Assembly (NCBI GenBank): GCA_963920705.1
Contig: OY987228.1
Coordinates: 2,177,113-2,241,112, forward strand
Origin: Odiellus spinosus
Taxonomy: Eukaryota > Arthropoda > Arachnida > Opiliones > Phalangiidae
Length of the DNA stretch: 64,000 bases
Direction of reading: 5' to 3'
The stretch's first letter is position 1. Each line of letters starts with the position of its first letter. This document shows, piece by piece, positions 19,951-31,748 of the stretch. A program made the position numbers and the translations under genes. Below the pieces are notes generated by a model. The model was not told the origin of the DNA. It saw only the letters and a program-made list of their open reading frames with translations, and did no database searches.

Positions 19951-22900
19951 GGGCCAGAAGTAAGATTCAGCCGGGCCAGAAGTAAGATTCAGCCGGGCCA
20001 GAAGTAAGATTCAGCCGGGCCAGAAGTAAGATTCAGCAGGGCCAGAAGTAAATTTCAGCCGGGCCAGAAGTAAATTTCAGCCGGGCCAGAAGTAAATTTC
20101 AGCCGGGCCAGAAGTAAATTTCAGCCGGGCCAGAAGGAAGATTCAGCCGGGCCAGAAGTAAGATTCAGCCGGGCCAGAAGTAAGATTCAGCCGGGCCAGA
20201 AGTAAGATTCAGCCGAGCCAGAAGGAAGATTCAGCCGGGCCAGAAGGAAGATTCAGCCGGGCCAGAAGTAAGATTCAGCCGGGCCAGAAGTAAGATTCAG
20301 CCGGGCCAGAAATAAGATTCAGCCGGGCCAGAAATAAGATTCAGCCGGGCCAGAAGTAAGATTCAGCCGGGCCAGAAGTAAGATTCAGCCGGGCCAGAAG
20401 TAAGATTCAGCCGGGCCAGAAGTAAGATTCAGTCGGGCCAGAAGTAAATTTCAGCCGGGCCAGAAGTAAGATTCAGCCGGGCCAGAAGTAAGATTCAGCC
20501 GGGCCAGAAGTAAGATTCAGCCGGGCCAGAAGTAAGATTCAGCCGGGCCAGAAGTAAGATTCAGCCGGGCCAGAAGTAAGATTCAGCCGGGCCAGAAGTA
20601 AGATTCAGCCGGGCCAGAAGTAAGATTCAGCCGGGCCAGAAGTAAGATTCAGCCGGGCCAGAAGTAAGATTCAGCCGGGCCAGAAGTAAGATTCAGCCGG
20701 GCCAGAAGGAAGATTCAGCCGGGCCAGAAGCAAGATTCAGCCGGGCCAGAAGTAAGATTCAGCCGGGCCAGAAGTAAGATTCAGCCGGGCCAGAAGTAAG
20801 ATTCAGCCGGGCCAGAAGTAAGATTCAGCCGGGCCAGAAGTAAGATTCAGCCGGGCCAGAAGTAAGATTCAGCCGGGCCAGAAGTAAGATTCAGCCGGGC
20901 CAGAAGTAAGATTCAGCCGGGCCAGAAGTAAGATTCAGCCGGGCCAGAAGTAAGATTCAGCCGGACCAGAAGTAAGATTCAGCCGGACCAGAAGTAAGAT
21001 TCAGCCGGACCAGAAGTAAGATTCAGCCGGGCCAGAAGTAAGATTCAGCCGGGCCAGAAGTAAATTTCAGCCGGGCCAGAAGTAAGATTCAGCCGGGCCA
21101 GAAGTAAGATTCAGCCGGGCCAGTAGTAAGATTCAGCCGGGCCAGAAGTAAGATTCAGCCGGGCCAGAAGTAAGATTCAGCCGGGCCAGAAGTAAGATTC
21201 AGCCGGGCCAGAAGTAAGATTCAGCCGGGCCAGAAGTAAGATTCAGCCGGGCCAGAAGGAAGATTCAGCCGGGCCAGAAGCAAGATTCAGCCGGGCCAGA
21301 AGCAAGATTCAGCCGGGCCAGAAGCAAGATTCAGCCGGGCCAGAAGCAAGATTCAGCCGGGCCAGAAGTAAGATTCAGCCGGGCCAGAAGTAAGATTCAG
21401 CCGGGCCAGAAGTAAATTTCAGCCGGGCCAGAAGTAAGATTCAGCCGGGCCAGAAGTAAGATTCAGCCGGGCCAGAAGTAAGATTCAGCCGGGCCAGAAG
21501 TAAGATTCAGCCGGGCCAGAAGTAAGATTCAGCCGGGCCAGAAGTAAGATTCAGCCGGGCCAGAAGTAAGATTCAGCCGGGCCAGAAGTAAGATTCAGCC
21601 GGGCCAGAAGTAAATTTCAGCCGGGCCAGAAGTAAGATTCAGCCGGGCCAGAAGTAAGATTCAGCCGGGCCAGAAGTAAGATTCAGCCGGGCCAGAAGTA
21701 AGATTCAGCCGGGCCAGAAGTAAGATTCAGCCGGGCCAGAAGTAAGATTCAGCCGGGCCAGAAGTAAGATTCAGCCGGACCAGAAGATTCAGCCGGGCCA
21801 GAAGGAAGATTCAGCCGGGCCAGAAGTAAGATTCAGCCGGGCCAGAAGATTCAGCCGGGCCAGAAGGAAGATTCAGCCGGGCCAGAAGGAAGATTCAGCC
21901 GGGCCAGAAGGAAGATTCAGCCGGGCCAGAAGTAAGATTCAGCCGGGCCAGAAGTAAGATTCAGCCCGGCCAGAAGTAAGATTCAGCCAGGCCAGAAGTA
22001 AGATTCAGCCGGGCCAGAAGTAAGATTCAGCCGGGCCAGAAGGAAGATTCAGCCGGGCCAGAAGGAAGATTCAGCCGGGCCAGAAGTAAGATTCAGCCGG
22101 GCCAGAAGTAAATTTCAGCCGGGCCAGAAGTAAGATTCAGCCGGGCCAGAAGTAAGATTCAGCCGGGCCAGAAGTAAGATTCAGCCGGGCTAGAAGTAAG
22201 ATTCAGCCGGGCCAGAAGTAAGATTCAGCCGGGCCAGAAGTAAGATTCAGCCGGGCCAGAAGTAAGATTCAGCCGGGCCAGAAGATTCAGCCGGGCCAGA
22301 AGGAAGATTCAGCCGGGCCAGAAGTAAGATTCAGCCGGGCCAGAAGATTCAGCCGGGCCAGAAGGAAGATTCAGCCGGGCCAGAAGGAAGATTCAGCCGG
22401 GCCAGAAGTAAGATTCAGCCGGGCCAGAAGTAAGATTCAGCCGGGCCAGAAGTAAGATTCAGCCGGGCCAGAAGTAAGATTCAGCCGGGCCAGAAGTAAG
22501 ATTCAGCCGGGCCAGAAGTAAGATTCAGCCGGGCCAGAAGTAAGATTCAGCCGGGCCAGAAGTAAGATTCAGCCGGGCCAGAAGTAAGATTCAGCCGGGC
22601 CAGAAGTAAGATTCAGCCGGGCCAGAAGTAAGATTCAGCCGGGCCAGAAGTAAGATTCAGCCGGACCAGAAGTAAGATTCAGCCGGGCCAGAAGTAAGAT
22701 TCAGCCGGACCAGAAGTAAGATTCAGCCGGACCAGAAGTAAGATTCAGCCGGGCCAGAAGTAAGATTCAGCCGGGCCAGAAGTAAATTTCAGCCGGGCCA
22801 GAAGTAAGATTCAGCCGGGCCAGAAGTAAGATTCAGCCGGGCCAGAAGTAAGATTCAGCCGGGCCAGAAGTAAGATTCAGCCGGGCCAGAAGTAAGATTC

Positions 22901-25900
22901 AGCCGGGCCAGAAGTAAATTTCAGCCGGGCCAGAAGTAAGATTCAGCCGGGCCAGAAGTAAGATTCAGCCGGGCCAGAAGTAAGATTCAGCCGGGCCAGA
23001 AGTAAGATTCAGCCGGGCCAGAAGTAAGATTCAGCCGGGCCAGAAGTAAGATTCAGCCGGGCCAGAAGTAAGATTCAGCCGGGCCAGAAGTAAGATTCAG
23101 CCGGGCCAGAAGTAAGATTCAGCCGGGCCAGAAGGAAGATTCAGCCGGGCCAGAAGTAAGATTCAGCCGGGCCAGAAGTAAATTTCAGCCGGGCCAGAAG
23201 TAAGATTCAGCCGGGCCAGAAGTAAGATTCAGCCGGGCCAGAAGTAAGATTCAGCCGGGCCAGAAGTAAGATTCAGCCGGGCCAGAAGTAAGATTCAGCC
23301 GGGCCAGAAGTAAGATTCAGCCGGGCCAGAAGTAAGATTCAGCCGGGCCAGAAGTAAGATTCAGCCGGGCCAGAAGTAAGATTCAGCCGGGCCAGAAGTA
23401 AGATTCAGCCGGGCCAGAAGTAAGATTCAGCCGGGCCAGAAGTAAGATTCAGCCGGGCCAGAAGTAAGATTCAGCCGGGCCAGAAGTAAGATTCAGCCGG
23501 GCCAGAAGTAAGATTCAGCCGGGCCAGAAGTAAGATTCAGCCGGGCCAGAAGTAAGATTCAGCCGGGCCAGAAGTAAGATTCAGCCGGGCCAGAAGTAAG
23601 ATTCAGCCGGGCCAGAAGTAAGATTCAGCCGGGCCAGAAGTAAGATTCAGCCGGGCCAGAAGTAAGATTCAGCCGGGCCAGAAGTAAGATTCAGCCGGGC
23701 CAGAAGTAAGATTCAGCCGGGCCAGAAGTAAGATTCAGCCGGGCCAGAAGTAAGATTCAGCCGGGCCAGAAGTAAATTTCAGCCGGGCCAGAAGTAAGAT
23801 TCAGCCGGGCCAGAAGTAAGATTCAGCCGGGCCAGAAGTAAGATTCAGCCGGGCCAGAAGTAAGATTCAGCCGGGCCAGAAGTAAGATTCAGCCGGGCCA
23901 GAAGTAAGATTCAGCCGGGCCAGAAGTAAGATTCAGCCGGGCCAGAAGTAAGATTCAGCCGGGCCAGAAGTAAGATTCAGCCGGGCCAGAAGTAAGATTC
24001 AGCCGGGCCAGAAGTAAGATTCAGCCGGGCCAGAAGTAAGATTCAGCCGGGCCAGAAGTAAGATTCAGCCGGGCCAGAAGTAAGATTCAGCCGGGCCAGA
24101 AGTAAGATTCAGCCGGGCCAGAAGTAAGATTCAGCCGGGCCAGAAGTAAGATTCAGCCGGGCCAGAAGTAAGATTCAGCCGGGCCAGAAGTAAGATTCAG
24201 CCGGGCCAGAAGTAAGATTCAGCCGGGCCAGAAGGAAGATTCAGCCGGGCCAGAAGGAAGATTCAGCCGGGCCAGAAGTAAGATTCAGCCGGGCCAGAAG
24301 TAAGATTCAGCCGGGCCAGAAATAAGATTCAGCCGGGCCAGAAATAAGATTCAGCCGGGCCAGAAGTAAGATTCAGCCGGGCCAGAAGTAAGATTCAGCC
24401 GGGCCAGAAGTAAGATTCAGTCGGGCCAGAAGTAAATTTCAGCCGGGCCAGAAGTAAGATTCAGCCGGGCCAGAAGTAAGATTCAGCCGGGCCAGAAGTA
24501 AGATTCAGCCGGGCCAGAAGTAAGATTCAGCCGGGCCAGAAGTAAGATTCAGCCGGTCCAGAAGTAAGATTCAGCCGGGCCAGAAGTAAGATTCAGCCGG
24601 GCCAGAAGTAAGATTCAGCCGGGCCAGAAGTAAGATTCAGCCGGGCCAGAAGGAAGATTCAGCCGGGCCAGAAGCAAGATTCAGCCGGGCCAGAAGTAAG
24701 ATTCAGCCGGGCCAGAAGTAAGATTCAGCCGGGCCAGAAGTAAATTTTGCCGGGCCAGAAGTAAGATTCAGCCGGGCCAGAAGTAAGATTCAGCCGGGCC
24801 AGAAGTAAGATTCAGCCGGGCCAGAAGTAAGATTCAGCCGGGCCAGAAGTAAGATTCAGCCGGGCCAGAAGTAAGATTCAGCCGGGCCAGAAGTAAGATT
24901 CAGCCGGGCCAGAAGTAAGATTCAGCCGGGCCAGAAGTAAGATTCAGCCGGGCCAGAAGTAAGATTCAGCCGGGCCAGAAGTAAGATTCAGCCGGGCCAG
25001 AAGTAAGATTCAGCCGGGCCAGAAGTAAGATTCAGCCGGGCCAGAAGTAAGATTCAGCCGGGCCAGAAGTAAGATTCAGCCGGGCCAGAAGTAAGATTCA
25101 GCCGGGCCAGAAGTAAGATTCAGCCGGGCCAGAAGTAAGATTCAGCCGGGCCAGAAGTAAGATTCAGCCAGGCCAGAAGTAAGATTCAGCCGGGCCAGAA
25201 GTAAGATTCAGCCGGGCCAGAAGTAAGATTAAGCCGGGCCAGAAGTAAGATTCAGCCGGGCCAGAAGTAAGATTCAGCCGGGCCAGAAGTAAGATTCAGC
25301 CGGGCCAGAAGTAAATTTCAGCCGGGCCAGAAGTAAGATTCAGCCGGGCCAGAAGTAAGATTCAGCCGGGCCAGAAGTAAGATTCAGCCGGGCCAGAAGT
25401 AAGATTCAGCCGGGCCAGAAGTAAGATTCAGCCGGGCCAGAAGTAAGATTCAGCCGGGCCAGAAGTAAGATTCAGCCGGGCCAGAAGTAAGATTCAGCCG
25501 GGCCAGAAGTAAGATTCAGCCGGGCCAGAAGTAAGATTCAGCCGGGCCAGAAGTAAGATTCAGCCGGACCAGAAGATTCAGCCGGGCCAGAAGGAAGATT
25601 CAGCCGGGCCAGAAGTAAGATTCAGCCGGGCCAGAAGATTCAGCCGGGCCAGAAGGAAGATTCAGCCGGGCCAGAAGTAAGATTCAGCCGGGCCAGAAGT
25701 AAGATTCAGCCGGGCCAGAAATAAGATTCAGCCGGGCCAGAAATAAGATTCAGCCGGGCCAGAAGTAAGATTCAGCCGGGCCAGAAGTAAGATTCAGCCG
25801 GGCCAGAAGTAAGATTCAGCCGGGCCAGAAGTAAGATTCAGCCGGACCAGAAGATTCAGCCGGGCCAGAAGTAAGATTCAGCCGGGCCAGAAGGAAGATT

Positions 25901-27146
25901 CAGCCGGGCCAGAAGGAAGATTCAGCCGGGCCAGAAGTAAGATTCAGCCGGGCCAGAAGTAAGATTCAGCCGGGCCAGAAATAAGATTCAGCCGGGCCAG
26001 AAATAAGATTCAGCCGGGCCAGAAGTAAGATTCAGCCGGGCCAGAAGGAAGATTCAGCCGGGCCAGAAGTAAGATTCAGCCGGGCCAGAAGTAAGATTCA
26101 GCCGGGCCAGAAGTAAGATTCAGCCGGGCCAGAAGTAAGATTCAGCCGGGCCAGAAGTAAGATTCAGCCGGGCCAGAAGTAAGATTCAGCCGGGCCAGAA
26201 GTAAGATTCAGCCGGGCCAGAAGTAAGATTCAGCCGGGCCAGAAGTAAGATTCAGCCGGGCCAGAAGTAAGATTCAGCCGGGCCAGAAGTAAGATTCAGC
26301 CGGACCAGAAGTAAGATTCAGCCGGGCCAGAAGTAAGATTCAGCCGGACCAGAAGTAAGATTCAGCCGGACCAGAAGTAAGATTCAGCCGGGCCAGAAGT
26401 AAGATTCAGCCGGGCCAGAAGTAAATTTCAGCCGGGCCAGAAGTAAGATTCAGCCGGGCCAGAAGTAAGATTCAGCCGGGCCAGAAGTAAGATTCAGCCG
26501 GGCCAGAAGTAAGATTCAGCCGGGCCAGAAGTAAGATTCAGCCGGGCCAGAAGTAAATTTCAGCCGGGCCAGAAGTAAGATTCAGCCGGGCCAGAAGTAA
26601 GATTCAGCCGGGCCAGAAGTAAGATTCAGCCGGGCCAGAAGTAAGATTCAGCCGGGCCAGAAGTAAGATTCAGCCGGGCCAGAAGTAAGATTCAGCCGGG
26701 CCAGAAGTAAGATTCAGCCGGGCCAGAAGTAAGATTCAGCCGGGCCAGAAGTAAGATTCAGCCGGGCCAGAAGTAAGATTCAGCCGGGCCAGAAGTAAGA
26801 TTCAGCCGGGCCAGAAGTAAGATTCAGCCGGGCCAGAAGTAAGATTCAGCCGGACCAGAAGTAAGATTCAGCCGGACCAGAAGTAAGATTCAGCCGGACC
26901 AGAAGTAAGATTCAGCCGGGCCAGAAGTAAGATTCAGCCGGGCCAGAAGTAAATTTCAGCCGGGCCAGAAGTAAGATTCAGCCGGGCCAGAAGTAAGATT
27001 CAGCCGGGCCAGTAGTAAGATTCAGCCGGGCCAGAAGTAAGATTCAGCCGGGCCAGAAGTAAGATTCAGCCGGGCCAGAAGTAAGATTCAGCCGGGCCAG
27101 AAGTAAGATTCAGCCGGGCCAGAAGTAAGATTCAGCCGGGCCAGAA

Positions 27147-30100
27147 GGAAGATTCAGCCGGGCCAGAAGCAAGATTCAGCCGGGCCAGAAGCAAGATTCA
27201 GCCGGGCCAGAAGTAAGATTCAGCCGGGCCAGAAGTAAGATTCAGCCGGGCCAGAAGTAAATTTCAGCCGGGCCAGAAGTAAGATTCAGCCGGGCCAGAA
27301 GTAAGATTCAGCCGGGCCAGAAGTAAGATTCAGCCGGGCCAGAAGTAAGATTCAGCCGGGCCAGAAGTAAGATTCAGCCGGGCCAGAAGTAAGATTCAGC
27401 CGGGCCAGAAGTAAGATTCAGCCGGGCCAGAAGTAAGATTCAGCCGGGCCAGAAGTAAATTTCAGCCGGGCCAGAAGTAAGATTCAGCCGGGCCAGAAGT
27501 AAGATTCAGCCGGGCCAGAAGTAAGATTCAGCCGGGCCAGAAGTAAGATTCAGCCGGGCCAGAAGTAAGATTCAGCCGGGCCAGAAGTAAGATTCAGCCG
27601 GGCCAGAAGTAAGATTCAGCCGGGCCAGAAGTAAGATTCAGCCGGACCAGAAGATTCAGCCGGGCCAGAAGGAAGATTCAGCCGGGCCAGAAGTAAGATT
27701 CAGCCGGGCCAGAAGATTCAGCCGGGCCAGAAGGAAGATTCAGCCGGGCCAGAAGGAAGATTCAGCCGGGCCAGAAGGAAGATTCAGCCGGGCCAGAAGT
27801 AAGATTCAGCCGGGCAAGAAGTAAGATTCAGCCGGGCCAGAAGTAAGATTCAGCCAGGCCAGAAGTAAGATTCAGCCGGGCCAGAAGTAAGATTCAGCCG
27901 GGCCAGAAGGAAGATTCAGCCGGGCCAGAAGTAAGATTCAGCCGGGCCAGAAGTAAATTTCAGCCGGGCCAGAAGTAAGATTCAGCCGGGCCAGAAGTAA
28001 GATTCAGCCGGGCCAGAAGTAAGATTCAGCCGGGCTAGAAGTAAGATTCAGCCGGGCCAGAAGTAAGATTCAGCCGGGCCAGAAGTAAGATTCAGCCGGG
28101 CCAGAAGTAAGATTCAGCCGGGCCAGAAGATTCAGCCGGGCCAGAAGGAAGATTCAGCCGGGCCAGAAGTAAGATTCAGCCGGGCCAGAAGATTCAGCCG
28201 GGCCAGAAGGAAGATTCAGCCGGGCCAGAAGGAAGATTCAGCCGGGCCAGAAGTAAGATTCAGCCGGGCCAGAAGTAAGATTCAGCCGGGCCAGAAGTAA
28301 GATTCAGCCGGGCCAGAAGTAAGATTCAGCCGGGCCAGAAGTAAGATTCAGCCGGGCCAGAAGTAAGATTCAGCCGGGCCAGAAGTAAGATTCAGCCGGG
28401 CCAGAAGTAAGATTCAGCCGGGCCAGAAGTAAGATTCAGCCGGGCCAGAAGTAAGATTCAGCCGGGCCAGAAGTAAGATTCAGCCGGGCCAGAAGTAAGA
28501 TTCAGCCGGACCAGAAGTAAGATTCAGCCGGGCCAGAAGTAAGATTCAGCCGGACCAGAAGTAAGATTCAGCCGGGCCAGAAGTAAGATTCAGCCGGGCC
28601 AGAAGTAAGATTCAGCCGGGCCAGAAGTAAATTTCAGCCGGGCCAGAAGTAAGATTCAGCCGGGCCAGAAGTAAGATTCAGCCGGGCCAGAAGTAAGATT
28701 CAGCCGGGCCAGAAGTAAGATTCAGCCGGGCCAGAAGTAAGATTCAGCCGGGCCAGAAGTAAATTTCAGCCGGGCCAGAAGTAAGATTCAGCCGGGCCAG
28801 AAGTAAGATTCAGCCGGGCCAGAAGTAAGATTCAGCCGGGCCAGAAGTAAGATTCAGCCGGGCCAGAAGTAAGATTCAGCCGGGCCAGAAGGAAGATTCA
28901 GCCGGGCCAGAAGCAAGATTCAGCCGGGCCAGAAGCAAGATTCAGCCGGGCCAGAAGTAAGATTCAGCCGGGCCAGAAGTAAGATTCAGCCGGGCCAGAA
29001 GTAAGATTCAGCCGGGCCAGAAGTAAGATTCAGCCGGGCCAGAAGTAAGATTCAGCCGGGCCAGAAGTAAGATTCAGCCGGGCCAGAAGTAAGATTCAGC
29101 CGGGCCAGAAGTAAGATTCAGCCGGGCCAGAAGTAAGATTCAGCCGGGCCAGAAGTAAGATTCAGCCGGGCCAGAAGTAAGATTCAGCCGGGCCAGAAGT
29201 AAATTTCAGCCGGGCCAGAAGTAAGATTCAGCCGGGCCAGAAGTAAGATTCAGCCGGGCCAGAAGTAAGATTCAGCCGGGCCAGAAGTAAGATTCAGCCG
29301 GGCCAGAAGTAAGATTCAGCCGGGCCAGAAGTAAGATTCAGCCGGGCCAGAAGTAAGATTCAGCCGGGCCAGAAGTAAGATTCAGCCGGACCAGAAGATT
29401 CAGCCGGGCCAGAAGGAAGATTCAGCCGGGCCAGAAGTAAGATTCAGCCGGGCCAGAAGATTCAGCCGGGCCAGAAGGAAGATTCAGCCGGGCCAGAAGG
29501 AAGATTCAGCCGGGCCAGAAGGAAGATTCAGCCGGGCCAGAAGTAAGATTCAGCCGGGCCAGAAGTAAGATTCAGCCGGGCCAGAAGTAAGATTCAGCCA
29601 GGCCAGAAGTAAGATTCAGCCGGGCCAGAAGTAAGATTCAGCCGGGCCAGAAGGAAGATTCAGCCGGGCCAGAAGTAAGATTCAGCCGGGCCAGAAGTAA
29701 ATTTCAGCCGGGCCAGAAGTAAGATTCAGCCGGGCCAGAAGTAAGATTCAGCCGGGCCAGAAGTAAGATTCAGCCGGGCTAGAAGTAAGATTCAGCCGGG
29801 CCAGAAGTAAGATTCAGCCGGGCCAGAAGTAAGATTCAGCCGGGCCAGAAGTAAGATTCAGCCGGGCCAGAAGATTCAGCCGGGCCAGAAGGAAGATTCA
29901 GCCGGGCCAGAAGTAAGATTCAGCCGGGCCAGAAGATTCAGCCGGGCCAGAAGGAAGATTCAGCCGGGCCAGAAGGAAGATTCAGCCGGGCCAGAAGTAA
30001 GATTCAGCCGGGCCAGAAGTAAGATTCAGCCGGGCCAGAAGTAAGATTCAGCCGGGCCAGAAGTAAGATTCAGCCGGGCCAGAAGTAAGATTCAGCCGGG

Positions 30101-30634
30101 CCAGAAGTAAGATTCAGCCGGGCCAGAAGTAAGATTCAGCCGGGCCAGAAGTAAGATTCAGCCGGGCCAGAAGTAAGATTCAGCCGGGCCAGAAGTAAGA
30201 TTCAGCCGGGCCAGAAGTAAGATTCAGCCGGGCCAGAAGTAAGATTCAGCCGGACCAGAAGTAAGATTCAGCCGGGCCAGAAGTAAGATTCAGCCGGACC
30301 AGAAGTAAGATTCAGCCGGACCAGAAGTAAGATTCAGCCGGACCAGAAGTAAGATTCAGCCGGGCCAGAAGTAAGATTCAGCCGGGCCAGAAGTAAATTT
30401 CAGCCGGGCCAGAAGTAAGATTCAGCCGGGCCAGAAGTAAGATTCAGCCGGGCCAGAAGTAAGATTCAGCCGGGCCAGAAGTAAGATTCAGCCGGGCCAG
30501 AAGTAAGATTCAGCCGGGCCAGAAGTAAATTTCAGCCGGGCCAGAAGTAAGATTCAGCCGGGCCAGAAGTAAGATTCAGCCGGGCCAGAAGTAAGATTCA
30601 GCCGGGCCAGAAGTAAGATTCAGCCGGGCCAGAA
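27147..30634. repeat. Tandem higher-order repeat, two 1,744-bp copies
   Basis: The marker series GAAGGAAG followed by GAAGCAAG (27147 / 28891), CCGGACC joined to an 18-bp unit (27645 / 29389), GGGCTAG (28036 / 29780), an 18-bp unit (28121 / 29865) and a CCGGACC pair (28509, 28553 / 30253, 30297) repeats at a constant 1,744 bp. Towards the right end the copies drift by one unit (22 bp). The same module recurs at about 31.7, 33.2 and 40.3 kb. Confidence 0.8.
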
Positions 30635-31748
30635 GTAAGATTCAGCCGGGCCAGAAGTAAGATTCAGCCGGGCCAGAAGTAAGATTCAGCCGGGCCAGAA
30701 GTAAGATTCAGCCGGGCCAGAAGTAAGATTCAGCCGGGCCAGAAGGAAGATTCAGCCGGGCCAGAAGGAAGATTCAGCCGGGCCAGAAGTAAATTTCAGC
30801 CGGGCCAGAAGTAAGATTCAGCCGGGCCAGAAGTAAGATTCAGCCGGGCCAGAAGTAAGATTCAGCCGGGCCAGAAGTAAGATTCAGCCGGGCCAGAAGT
30901 AAGATTCAGCCGGGCCAGAAGTAAGATTCAGCCGGGCCAGAAGTAAGATTCAGCCGGGCCAGAAGTAAGATTCAGCCGGGCCAGAAGATTCAGCCGGGCC
31001 AGAAGGAAGATTCAGCCGGGCCAGAAGTAAGATTCAGCCGGGCCAGAAGATTCAGCCGGGCCAGAAGGAAGATTCAGCCGGGCCAGAAGGAAGATTCAGC
31101 CGGGCCAGAAGTAAGATTCAGCCGGGCCAGAAGTAAGATTCAGCCGGGCCAGAAGTAAGATTCAGCCGGGCCAGAAGTAAGATTCAGCCGGGCCAGAAGT
31201 AAGATTCAGCCGGGCCAGAAGTAAGATTCAGCCGGGCCAGAAGTAAGATTCAGCCGGGCCAGAAGTAAGATTCAGCCGGGCCAGAAGTAAGATTCAGCCG
31301 GGCCAGAAGTAAGATTCAGCCGGGCCAGAAGTAAGATTCAGCCGGGCCAGAAGTAAGATTCAGCCGGACCAGAAGTAAGATTCAGCCGGGCCAGAAGTAA
31401 GATTCAGCCGGACCAGAAGTAAGATTCAGCCGGGCCAGAAGTAAGATTCAGCCGGGCCAGAAGTAAGATTCAGCCGGGCCAGAAGTAAATTTCAGCCGGG
31501 CCAGAAGTAAGATTCAGCCGGGCCAGAAGTAAGATTCAGCCGGGCCAGAAGTAAGATTCAGCCGGGCCAGAAGTAAGATTCAGCCGGGCCAGAAGTAAGA
31601 TTCAGCCGGGCCAGAAGTAAATTTCAGCCGGGCCAGAAGTAAGATTCAGCCGGGCCAGAAGTAAGATTCAGCCGGGCCAGAAGTAAGATTCAGCCGGGCC
31701 AGAAGTAAGATTCAGCCGGGCCAGAAGTAAGATTCAGCCGGGCCAGAA

